A DNA stretch of 64,000 bases from Membranipora membranacea (Eukaryota > Bryozoa > Gymnolaemata > Cheilostomatida > Membraniporidae): the NCBI GenBank assembly GCA_914767715.1, contig OU612065.1, positions 35,588,001 through 35,652,000 of the forward strand, read 5' to 3'. The translations under genes and the position numbers were made by a program. The notes beneath the pieces are model-generated. The model was not told the DNA's origin. It did not search any database and was given only the letters and a program-made list of their open reading frames with translations. Positions 1 to 12,000 of this stretch are shown here, piece by piece (the stretch's first letter is position 1; each line of letters starts with the position of its first letter).

Positions 1-326
1 GATATAATACTGATAATGTATGACTGATATAATACTGATAATGTATGACTAATATAATACTGATAATGTATGACTGATATAATACTGATAATGTAAGACG
101 GATATAATACTGATAATGTATGACTGGTATAATACTGATAATGTATGACTAATATAATACTGATAATGTATGACTGATATAATACTGATAATGTAAGACG
201 GATATAATACTGATAATGTATGACTGGTATAATACTGATAATGTGTGACTGATATAATACTGATAATGTATGACTGATATAATACTGATAATGTATGACT
301 GATATAATACTGATAATGTATGACTG
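1..326. repeat. 25-bp minisatellite
   Basis: About 13 tandem copies of a 25-bp AT-rich unit (GATATAATACTGATAATGTA followed by TGACT) run from the left edge. Units differ by a few substitutions (GACT/GACG, GATATA/GGTATA/AATATA). The array is cut by the window edge, so its true length is unknown. The open frames across it on the minus strand are artefacts of the repeat. Confidence 0.95.
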
Positions 327-351
327 GTAGGAAAACGGTCCCTTTTAACAC

Positions 352-412
352 ACGGTTGAGCGTTCAATTGAACACATGCTACGGGGTTGAGCAACCAACT
401 TAACACATGCTA
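352..412. repeat. short tandem duplication next to the minisatellite
   Basis: Two diverged copies of a roughly 30-bp unit, each starting GGTTGAGC and ending ACACATGCTAC, lie just right of the 25-bp array. No function is visible. Confidence 0.6.
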
Positions 413-1245
413 CGACGCAACCTACATTTACAAAATTACTATGCTCAAATTTACGTCCCAATATCTTTTGCTGCCGTAATTACCTAGCCTGGGCAGGTTG
501 TCTTTAGGGAATGTCTATCGAGCCTAGCTAGTCTTGTCAATCTTGTACACCTGCTGTTGCACACATTGTAGTAATAAGTAAAATAAGTAATAAAATGATT
601 GTACTCCTCCGCTATTTATTCAAATTTATCATAAATAAGAGAAATAAGTTTTCAAAATCCATCAACAGAATCTAACATAGATGATAGGTGGCTAGAATGA
701 TTTGTAATAATAATAATTATTCACTGAGGAAAATTGTTCAATGTAAATCTGTCATCATTAATTGATTGTCCTTTGTCTATGAGAGTCCTATAGTTGCCAT
801 AAGAATCGAAATCCCATCTTACTCTGAAGTTTCACAACTTTAATGATAGGAAAAGATGATATGGTGAAAATTTCATCGAGCATATTTTAACAAACTGAAA
901 TAATCATTATCAGACAATTTTCTTCTCTAACTGTCTTGGTTTGGTAATGGAAAGGTGAAGGAAAATTTATATTGCTGTTCTGCTGCAGGTTAGATTAATG
1001 GTTGAAGTATTAATTTCCTGTTTTAACTCCAGATGTCAAAGAAAAAGTTGAAGGATCCAATTCAATTAAAATAGTGAAACCTATTTACGTATTTCTTTCA
1101 GGCAAGAGTAGTTGGACGGCATCAGACAACAGAAGTAAGAAAAAAATTAATGCATGACTTGAAACAGATTGTAGTAATGTGTTTCTGTCTGAAGGTCATT
1201 CCTCTAAACAGGGTCGATAACGAAAGAGTGTAATTATCTTACATT
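413..1245. other. no feature recognised
   Basis: AT-rich sequence with stops in all frames. It presumably includes the upstream region of the GPCR-like gene, but no promoter element can be singled out. Confidence 0.5.
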
Positions 1246-1724
1246 ATGTGCTCGCTTATAATTCAAGTCACCAAAAGAACGTCTAACAGTAGTTCAGCAG
1301 GTATCACCACCACGAACATCACATTTTGTGATGGGGCTATTGACGGTGAAAATCCCTTTGGGTGGATTATAATAGCAGTTTCGTGTATAATTGTCGTTGC
1401 GAACACATTCCACTTGATATTTCTCTCTCAGTTATATCAGTACAAAGGAACAGTTTTCTGCAAATCTGTAAGAATTGTTACATTCCTTGATATCATGATA
1501 CCATTCATCTGCACATTTGGAGCATTGCGTATTTGGATGCAAGCCATAGAGCTACCTTATCACCCGATTCTGTATGGGAGATCATTTTTTGCACTTGCCG
1601 TTATTAATTTCAGGTTCTTGATGTATTTGTTCTCTATAGCTGATCGTTGGTTGATGTTAGCCAGTCCTTTTCAATACGAACATCATTTCTTACTAGAAAC
1701 TATACAAAGCTTGTTATCTCTGCA

Positions 1725-2115
1725 GGTAATGTCAAAGACCGATCCGAATATCAACATATCATATACTATTGAAAAGCTCCCGAGCTACTGAAGATGAATA
1801 TCCAAACAAAAACTTGATTCGATGACGTTGTGTCATTTTAGGGAGGAAATGAGGCAGAAACTGCTGTTTTTGTCAATGCAGATGGAGGAGTCAAATAAAT
1901 TGCCAGAATTTTCAAAACAAGTGTAAAGTATACTTAGAGATTGTGTCCATCGTAAAATTTGATTTTCTTTGATATTTGACTAGTCTAAATTGACCTTTTA
2001 CGTCACGCCATACAATGCATTCTTTTTGTGAAGCCGTGAAAATATGGGAAATTTCAATCATTAATTCAGAACAGATCATAGGCTCCCGTACAATATTAAT
2101 TATGATTTTCTCTTA
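1725..2115 (+). repeat. interspersed repeat, family A, copy 1
   Basis: About 390 bp that recur in the same orientation at 54938-55327 with clearly high identity. Both copies start GGTAATGTCAAAGACCGAT and end TATGATTTTCTCTTA. It begins exactly at the exon-1 donor of the GPCR fragment and supplies that GT. No coding capacity or terminal inverted repeat was seen, so it is probably a short non-autonomous element. Confidence 0.85.
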
Positions 2116-2198
2116 TATTGATAAAAAATGAATTGATATGTACATATAATAATACATAATCAAAATTTAAGTGACTTAGTAAGTCATCCACTTTGATC

Positions 2199-2220
2199 AT
2201 ATATATATATATATATATAT
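2199..2220. repeat. (AT)n microsatellite
   Basis: Eleven AT dinucleotides in a row. Confidence 0.95.
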
Positions 2221-2900
2221 GTTCATGTAATCAAAAGCTTTGCGAGTATCAAATTATTATTTGCAGTAATATAAGTGCTTATGATTTCTTTAATCAATGA
2301 TACTTGAGGTACAATCATCAGCCTCAGTTCACTATCCTTGTAGGTCTCCGTTAAATTGCCACTAGTTCAACAAAATGCGAAGACCTACTGCTCAAACATA
2401 GTCCTAATATCCAAAGCCTCTTTTGATATGAGGCTACTGCAGCAGGTATGTGGGTTTTTGACCAAATAAGAACAAATCTATCATGACATGTTCGGCTAAA
2501 TCAATACACCTGAAACTTTCACGGCTATTAAATAATTGCTAGTGCTCATGCAACCACCATGAACATATCATATATCTACGTCCCATCTGCTGAACACATC
2601 TGTATCAGTTGTATTTTTTTGAACTGCTCAACTGCATAGTACTTGATGGTTGCAAGAGTTGGTCAATCTGTTATAATTGTGGCAGTAGTGGTATCCATCA
2701 TAACACACACAGCCCTTGTAAGACCAAAGCTAAGGTGCATCCCATAGGGACTGACCACAGATTTTTTCTAAGCAATAAACTACATAGATTCTGTTTTATT
2801 ATTCAATATCTATAGATTAAATTAGAAAAATCTTGAATACGCTAGTTGTCCTCATAACATTTCATTTAATTATATCTGACCCAAATAAATTATAATATGG

Positions 2901-2906
2901 TTTATT
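2901..2906 (-). promoter_or_regulatory. candidate poly(A) signal of separase
   Basis: AATAAA on the minus strand, about 150 nt downstream of the separase stop codon (3057-3059). Position and sequence fit, but in AT-rich DNA chance hits are common. Confidence 0.5.
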
Positions 2907-3056
2907 TAGGTTTTTTACCAGTTGAAATCCGCAGTATTGCACATAACTTGGAGTAGGTTCATTTGACAGATACGAGAACCTGATTATCTATGTCCAATTA
3001 GACAGTATCGTCAGAGAATTCCAGGTGTAGTAATTCCCTTTATGATATGATTGGAA

Positions 3057-6000
3057 CTATTTTACATAGACAGGCAGACCATAGACGACCGATGCACTGC
3101 CTACGAGATATTTGAGTTTACAGGCTCGTCTAGCCGCTGGTATTTCATCAGACAACCATTTCTTATCCTCGTCTTGACTTAGCCATGTTTTGAGGAGAGA
3201 TTTTGTGAATCTGTCTATGTCCTTATCTGTCACATCCCACAGACATGCCAAGACACTCGGGCTACAAGCAAACAAAAAACTTGGGCTACAAACAAAACCA
3301 CATAGTGATAATACTAAAACATTAGTGGTGAAAGATAAAGCTAGTGCATTTTGATTCAGGTACAATGACTTGCTAGGACGGGGACTAGGACTGTGTAGGC
3401 CTACCTTACCACCTTTGTTGTGAAAGTTTGTAGTGATATTACGCGGCAAAGTCTGATATGATATTACAGTTATATAACCATACATCTGTTTGGTTCCACC
3501 ACTCAAATTCTCAGACCATCACTATATATTCTACTACACCTGAGTATATGAGACTATTAACTCATTGAGAGGCAGGGTGTAACAATGCTCTCATACTGGC
3601 TTGTGACTTTGCTGGCGGCAACTCAGGCTGCCACGGTGCTAATACCAAAACCTGTAGTGGAATTCTCAGTCAGTCATCCGGCATTTGTAACTCTGATGCC
3701 GAATAACACAGTGCCAAACAACCCGACATGGAATATCCTGGTATCCAGGTTTAACGGCGTACCCTTCTCTAAGGATTACATTAGCTTAGTCAGAGATATC
3801 GGTAACCCTAAATCTCGGGACTCTAGTCATGTAGAGGACATATCAGATAGTCTACACTGGCCTAACGAGCCCGGCAGCATACCAGGTATGATTGTATCAA
3901 TGCTGCCACATGTGAAGAAACTATTAATTGGGCTTATCCAGATAAGTGTGTGCTGTGATGACACTACTTGTGTCCCTATGACTTATCTAATATCGTAAAA
4001 CCAGGTTTGACTAATCTTGGACTTCTCTGGAACATTACATCAGCTGAGTTCACTCAATCATATGCTCCTTTCTCATTGCATTGAATTATATTTTTTGTAG
4101 ACAACGTCTTCAATAGAAGTGAGATGGTGATCATCCCTAGTGGATTCCTCGTGCCTACTAAGGGTCAGGGTGCACTCACTGTATTCGATCTGTCAGGTAC
4201 CAGCCCATCACAGGAGGGACCATTCCCAGTAACCTCAGGGTCTGATGGTACGTGGTTCTATCACAGGGCTGTCTGGCTGGACATGGATGGTGATGGCCTC
4301 AAAGATATAGTGGCATGCAGAGCCAACAAACCACTGTTTGGTGAGCTTATACTGTGATCATTTGATCAAATTCCTGACAGGATTTTTTGAGAGATGTAAC
4401 CTTAGCCTGGGCTGTTGTTGGTGGCAGTCTGTATCCATTTTCAAATAATGCTCATTGGTCTTTATGAAAGTTAAATAGCAAGCCAAAACCATTGTTTACC
4501 ATTTAGGCCCATAAATTATTGCAACCAAAAATTGGTAAGGCCAAGAGAGCTGGATGTTCTGCTAGGTTATTTTGGTCAGTGTAACATTAGTTTAACAATT
4601 TTATTGTTTTGACAGGATCAGAGAAGGGACAGATGATATGGCTAAGACAGCCAGATAATGCTGTCAGTCCGTGGCAGGTGCCCTGGTTAGAGACAGTACT
4701 GTCAGAAGGTGACGGTGCCCCTGATACATTCATGATCACTGTAGAGATGATGCTACCTACAGGGGGCAAAGTTCAGACACTGCTAACAGCTGGCTTCTTC
4801 TCTACATCTCTGGATATTTGGTGGAGGAAGGACGAGACTAAGCCTTGGTCATCTGATAATGTGAGTACATCACCATCCCGCTGTGTTATTAACCAATTTT
4901 AGCACTATATGTGAAAGGGGCTTCTCAAAACCAGAAAGTAACTCCAAATAATCAAACAAGCCGAAGTTCATTCCCTCACTGAGCTTGCCCAATATTTCAA
5001 ACTTTACATTCAGAATAGTGTACAATGTGAAAAACAGTTAAATTAACTATTTTAGCTAAACAAGAGAGTGATAGATAATACAGAAGGCGACACATTTGAT
5101 CTACTCTGGGTAGACCTGAACCGAGATAATAAATCCGAGCTGCTGGTTACGTACAACAAACCTAAGAATGGTACAGTCTTCATCTACGACTTCCCACAAG
5201 ATTTCAGGTGAAAAGCTTTTCAATTATTCATACCTAAATAAGTGTTCATACCATCTCCAAACCACAACTAATATAGGACTGCAAGAGCGTCCATATCTTG
5301 ATACCTCGCTCATAACAAGTTCTCTTACGTTGAAAAGCATAGGACAGGATTTTAGCACATCCCTGACAACAAAGCGACCATTCAGACACTGTCAAGGCCA
5401 GTCTTACTCCCTTGAGGAGCCAGGCAGGGACACTGTATTTATTATACAGTTTATGAATCAAGTTTCAATAGAGGCATCAATCTTTTGACAGGACAGGAGC
5501 ATTTAAGAAAACCATGATCCTGCACGGGATAGATCCAGCAAAGTCTGGAGTCGGTAAAGGAGCTCCTGGAGGGATCAAAGTTACCTGGCCTCGTCAGAAG
5601 TAAGTAACTATAACTATATCAGACTGAGTCAGCTCATTCCAAGAATAATCAGAGCCCATCTTACATTGGTAACATTGACAGATGTACCGAATTGACAGGG
5701 CTTGCAGAGTCACAATAATTTGTTGAGTCACATGTAGAACCACAATCCTGAATAAACTTGTTGACTCACTTTTGTTTCACAAGCTCTTAGAATGAGAGAC
5801 TGACTGAATTTAGATTATTCACATTCTGAGATACGCTGTTTATATATTACAGTGACACTTCAGGCATACCTGATATAATACTATCAGGTGATGATAACGG
5901 TAAGCTCTACCTACTGAGACCGACTATGACCCCGATCACAGAGTGGGTATACACCTCCACAGTGATACTGGACTCGAGCCCCGGGACTATCGGGGCTATG

Positions 6001-9000
6001 GATGTGGGAGATATCGACTTTGATAACAACACAGATATCATAGTACCCTCTTACAATGAGAATAAGATCACCATCCTCTCATATAAGCCTGATACTACAT
6101 CAGTACCCCCTCTCTCCACTACTACTGAGCACCCATCACTGTCAGGACTTAGTGAGGATATCAAACAGTGGTTTCACTGGTTCTGGGGATGAGTGACTAT
6201 AACGTCACGCACTGTATAGGCAGCTTGTATGTTAACATTTTTTACATTAGGTTAGGTTTAATCACACGAGCGATGTTCTAGAACGCCCAAACAATTTAAA
6301 ATGAGAGTTTTGACTAATTATCTTATTGAGGATTTCAGTTGCATTGTTGGATTGATCATAATATCTCCTAGATCGATTATATAATGTATTCATATCGATT
6401 GTACAATACAATACAGCTCCAATTAATACCAGTACAGTAACTTACCATTTAGCTATGTGATAGTCGTATATAATACCAGCAGGCTCCATGTCACCCCTGG
6501 AGTCGAACGCACCACTGCTACACCCCATCAGTAACACAGCAGCCTCACAGTCTAACTGATTTAGATCTCTCCCCTTTAGAAACTTTGCTCCATTACCGTG
6601 TCCCAGGAATCTACCAAAATAGAGACATACATTCATACACTGTAACTGCTGTGCTATTAAGTTGCTTTACAGGTAGATTTCCGACTTTAATTCTGCCATA
6701 ATAGCAATACATGAATCAATGCTATCTAGCTGCTTTTAGAGATAGGTAGATCGGGGTTAATCCAATTACCTTCAGAGTAGCTCCCCTTGTCTTGGTAACT
6801 CCAAACACAGGCAAATGGTGTTGGTGATGACGCCTACTAATGAGTGATCTCCGTGTATGGCAATATTCAGAGTATCATTAATGATTTAGAATATTTAATG
6901 AAATAAGAGATGCAAAATGGTTTGATATCTTACTACGACTGAGATAACTATTCAGGAATACTTACATGAAGATATCGTGATTGGTGAGACCATGCTTGAA
7001 CTCTTCTGGTGTAGGCTTTTGTGAGGTGATGCCTTTCCATGTCTTCTTACTGAATAAAAGAAATAACAAATATTTTTATATTGACAGAATTTATTCATCA
7101 TAGATTTAATTCGGGGATAAAATTTGATGTTGCGCGCCAGTGGTTGGCATGGGCATGCTGCTTCAATTTAGAAACATGCAGCACCTTATCAGTATACTTA
7201 GTTGATCTTGGTCTGAGTGACTGATATTCAGGTGTCAGTAACAATTTGGCCAATATTTAAAGAATTAAGTCCTATGACCATTACTATTGTGGCTAGTCCG
7301 CCTAAGTTAAAACAATAACTTACCTAGCAAATATTGGTTTGAAGAGTCCCTCTGTAGCTGGCAGGTTATCAGCAGGGTTGAGTACATAGTAACATTTCTT
7401 TCCGTTTATGCCCTGGCTGTAGACTGAGGTCTTAGCCTGAGAGTTGAATACTTGCAGGTAAGATTGCACTGCATAGACTGAGGGCATGCGCGACATCGGG
7501 TGCTCTGAGAGGTATGGTATGCTCTCCCAGCTAAGTCTATGTGCAAACTACAATATAGTCAGAAACTCAACGCTACATCACAGATGGTAGGGAGATGCAG
7601 TAGAAAACAAACTATAGTAACTTGTTAACTACTTATAATTGTAATTCTTACAACCAACCCTACCTTATCCAGACAGAGTATAACAGGTGCTCTGGTATCC
7701 ATGACGACAGCCTGTCCTTCCTTGATGAGAGAGGACAGCCTGACAGAGTTTTGTTTAGTTAGCTGTGGATAAGTGGTGAGGATATAATTACATATTTCAT
7801 CAGCAGTCAGACTCTCAGATCCAGATACCAGCATCTGTAAATAGAGTAAAGGTTTGCAATAAAATGAGTCAACGATAGATCATTTGCAACAAGGACTTTT
7901 ATGTGACTGTCAGGACTTTTTCAAGAGGGGAGATAACTCCGTAATACAATACATAAATTTGGCAGTTGTAATTTTATCACAAACGACACCTTAACAAATA
8001 CTAGAACAGAAAGCTAAACGGTTCAACAAGCTTAATAATTGATTGAAACTAAGAGATATGGTGGTTATTTTCTCAGCAAATTTCTTTATTATAGCCATGG
8101 ATGTCGCCCAAATCAAAAATGGAGTGGATTGAGAGACAGATATAAAATCCACAGAATGTGAACTGCTTACCTCGATGGTACTTATATCTATACTGCCTAC
8201 ATCCTCGTATGATTTCAGCTCATTAATCACTCTATCAGTGCACTTCTCCACATGTTGGCGGCTTTTCCTATCACTGTAGAGACCGAGAATGGCGGATCGG
8301 CAGACGCCCAACTCCTTACTCAATCTCTCCAATAAAGCCTACAACCCAATAATATCATTGCTGTAACATCGACTGATTGCTCCAAGAAATATCGAACACA
8401 GGTTATTTACTGGCAGGTGAACCAAGGAGTAACACTTTGTGTGAACAGGAAAATAACATCACATCAAGCCCAGTCTGTGCATGGCGTAGGATTAGCATAG
8501 TATCTCATCACCGCCTATTATACATTCCTGTTGGAGGATGGGGTTCAATACTTGGCTATAATGATTATGTGAAGTATGTACATGTTATATACAGTTTCTA
8601 ATTAATGAGTTCTGCACACAACCATCCATGTTGAGACTGTACTGTGCATACCTTGAGCTGTTTATCAATGTCTCTTCGTTTCTCCCACCAGGCAGACCTC
8701 TCCGTCTCACTCATGCTGTCTTTTGAACCTTTCAAAATATCCTCAAATTCTGCCCAGACTTCCTGTGAAATGGTTAATATTACCTTGCATTACTGAGCAA
8801 GAAATTTATGAATTTTCATAAGTTTTGCATGCGCTCTTCTCACATGGTGTTATCAAAACCAATATCAAATGAACAACAAAATTCAAAAACTTGTCAGTAA
8901 AATCAGGTTTTCAGGAATAACTTTTCTCATGAACGACTATAGAGACCCCACAAAACAACAAATGATCAAGGAGCTGGTAGTAACTTCTAACTCCTTGATC

Positions 9001-12000
9001 GAATAAACAGAGAAGAAGTAACAGTAAGGCATTGTTACCTGAAAGAGTAAGCACTTTGTTACCTGAGGGTATTTAACATTCTGAGCAAGCATGACAACTG
9101 GTTTGTGGTTTTTCTGCATCCTTGTGATGTATATCTGCTGTACCGTGGTACTACCTGGTTCTGTTATCACTGATATATTACATACAACCCAATCTACAAT
9201 ACGCAAACATTCAATCCTACATAGTCGGAAAATATTATATATTATCAGATTATACATAGGCTTATCTTTCTGAACTTCCTGAATGCATGTTTTCTTACTA
9301 TCCCAGTTAGTCGACATCGCAGAGAGGAAAAAAAATATTCAGAGTTTCTATTTTCACCATTACTCATTACACCGAAGTTATATACTACGACAAGATCTTG
9401 TCAGATCAAAGAAAATCCCTTGAGAATAAACCGCTTACTAATTTAATGCAAGTTTACCTTGAGGTAATGAATTGATTGTGGATTTAAAATTAGCTAAGTT
9501 CCTTGATGTGGGAAGTTCAAAGTTGAGTCTGTCAGCCGGCTCAGTTCCTTCCTTGATTTGAGCACTGAAAGAAGAAATATGGGATCCGAATTATAAGTAA
9601 CTATACTACAGTATGAATAGTTTCAGTGCAAATTTCCAAAACAAATATTCACTCATGTTTGATTCCACTTTTCATGAGATTTTAAAAATTCAAAATTCAA
9701 ATACCGTAATCTGCTAAAGTTGAAACAGAAGATTTTTCTTGCAGTTTCTTCTTGGGACACCCATTCTATAGTGAGAAAATCGGGAAGAAACCAACATCAC
9801 AAAGTCACCATGATGACAAATATGAATCGTAATTCATAAGTATCATAATTATATTATGATGATATTATAACAGTGACCCACATACCGACTTTTCTGAGCA
9901 AGAGCTAGGTGAGATTTATGAGTAAATGTAATAGCCTGTGATTCTGTGAGATAGAAGGCAGACTTCCAGTTGTCCGACTCGTTATAATGGAGCACAGCTA
10001 GAGCCTGACACACCTGTCTGTATAACTCATAGGGAGGATTATCTGATAATCCAGTCCATATCTCAGTCAGCTTTCCTATCATATCAGCTATACTCTCTAC
10101 ATCATAGAAAACATTACAAGACATTACATCACCAAAACTTATCTGTCTGCTGTGTATGTCGAATACTGAAAGTTGATAGATTATAATTGAAATGTTGAGA
10201 TGTATATTGTACTGATGGCAATCAGTTGTAGAAATTTAGGAGCTAAAACCATAAATATTTTTGTTTGCGCTCCCCATTGTTGTATTGCGACTGACCTTGC
10301 TGATCTGCGTTATCTGCCAGTGGTGAGGTACTGAGATTTCCACTTGTAGGAGATGATATAAGTTCTGGTGGTGATATAGATCTCATTGGCACAGAACTTC
10401 TCATAGATTCGGCGTCGGAGTATTTCCTCGATCGACCAGAAGGTCTGCTAGCAGTATCAGCGTCGTCACCTGTCAAATTGAAATAAGAGAATACGATACT
10501 GAGGTCTCAGGTCTGATAAATGGTGAGCTGAACTTTATGAGGCAGCCTATACCTGAACACACATGGCTGCCTGAGCCATAACGCCACTTATAGTAATGAT
10601 TACTCCAACAAACCTAAGGTTGAGTTTGGCGTGGATTTTCAGCCCATTATACAGATTGACAATAATACATCCTGCATACAATAATCTTATATTATCTGCA
10701 TGCAATGGTATTGTAGATTCAAATTCAGAATTAATAGGTGTGACAGAATCTGAGTGCCAGTAATATATTTTCTCCAGACCAGAATGATTTGGTCTGTAAC
10801 AAGTGATCAAAGAGCTGAATATGATCATGTACAATATACAAACCTCTGAGTAACTCTATGGCATCCTCTGTGTTGTGTATATCGCTAGTGGTATTAATCC
10901 TAGATGAAGATGAGTGGTTGGGAGGAGACACCTGCTGATCACTGTCACAGTCTAAGGTGACTGTCACTGCGTCTGACATCATCTCAGGAAGAGCTAAAAA
11001 ATCAGATAATCTCATTATCATACTGTAGTAGGAATATGATATCATGCACTTAGTTATGGTAAAGATAGACCAACAATAGAGCAACATGGTACAAGGCCTA
11101 GCTGATTAATAGATTTGAAAAGATTCTCAGAAAAGATCTCTCTAATAGGTTATTCATCACCATAAATCATTCCCATCAACATATAACAGTATTCATTCAA
11201 AACACACGGCCAACTTTTCAAGTTCCATAAGCATGACTCTTACTGTTATGCTCAGGGATAGTATCAGCCCTGAGTGTCTCTCTATTAGCGATTCTAGTTC
11301 TTCTTGTTCTCACTGGTAGCAGCTGTTCTGGTTCTGCAGAAGATGCTGCCGGCTTTTGTTTTCTATAATACACAAAGTATAACACTCATAAATATCATTA
11401 GTTATGACTGTACACAGGACTAGCAATCATTGACATTCATTTTGAAAGATAATTACAAATGATGGACCGATTTAGGTTTGGGTCCATGGTTCAAATAACA
11501 AACCTGAAGATAGTCCTGCAACTTGGATAACAAAGAGACACACAAGATACATTTCGAGTGCCTCTTATCACCTTTCAAAAAAGGACGACATAGTGTAACA
11601 CACCTGTTCTTAGCTGATTTCTTAGGTTGAAGTTTAGCATCAGGGGTATCATCTACACCCCCATCCTCATCGCAGAACACAGTAATAGATTTCTTATTAG
11701 CTCGGCTACTGGCAGCAGCTGATTTTATCTTACTGAGCACAGCGGCAGCGAGAGGACTGGCTGACCTATGCTGTGCTTCTGACCTCTGGTAAATACACAT
11801 ATTCGGTTTCATATCAGTCAATGGCAAAAAATCTCAAACAACAAGATATATTCTCCCACTGGATATCATGGTTGTGATTGTCCATCCGTTTCCCAGGAAG
11901 AGACAACTGCTAATATTTTCTTGTTTCAGTGATCTGAGCTCAATTATATGATCAGGATTGCCTTATATTTGATACTTTGATAAAGAGACCAAAGCCACAC

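Larger units (their letters stand above)
1246..2717 (+). pseudogene. rhodopsin-type GPCR fragment, TM1-TM4 only
   Basis: Exon 1 (1246-1725) encodes an N-terminus with possible N-glycosylation sites (NSSS, NITF), then three hydrophobic helices. TM1 contains an Asn (VVANTF) and TM2 an LD. TM3 ends in ADRW, a variant of the DRY motif, followed by the P..Y of intracellular loop 2. A donor at 1726 (GTAATG) joins in phase 0 to a candidate exon 2 (2640-2717) after a TAG acceptor. This gives a fourth helix (SVIIVAVVVSII) before a strong donor, GTAAGA. No TM5-TM7 coding sequence is visible before the 3' end of separase at 3057, and read-through meets a stop about 27 nt later. Intron 1 is partly filled by an interspersed repeat. 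The gene is either truncated/degenerate or has exons I cannot recognise. Its ligand cannot be predicted. Confidence 0.6.
3057..10165 (-). other. ESPL1: separase exons 26-36: pseudo-protease and caspase-like protease domain
   Basis: Exons: 10165-9886, 9765-9705, 9564-9458, 9193-9063, 8762-8652, 8338-8171, 7834-7664, 7547-7324, 7049-6966, 6610-6446, 3261-3057. Exon 33 matches the human stretch around LPWESMPSL (here LSWESIPYL) and FYVLNP (YYVLNP). Exon 35 carries both catalytic residues. The His is in GHGNGAKF (about residue 1948) and the Cys in LLMGCSSGAF (about 1974); the 26-residue spacing is identical to human H2003/C2029. Exon 36 is joined across the 3.2-kb intron by a split Cys codon (TG|C). 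It gives the conserved tail LWDVTDKDIDR, LKYLVG and YGLPV before the stop. All key residues are present, so the enzyme should be active. Confidence 0.95.

Noticed and set aside
1-326. Regularly spaced repeats that could suggest a CRISPR array
   Set aside because: Units are directly adjacent with no spacers, AT-rich, and in a eukaryotic context; this is a minisatellite.
49-406. Two open reading frames on the minus strand with tyrosine-rich repeats
   Set aside because: They are translations of the 25-bp minisatellite with no start context or splice support.
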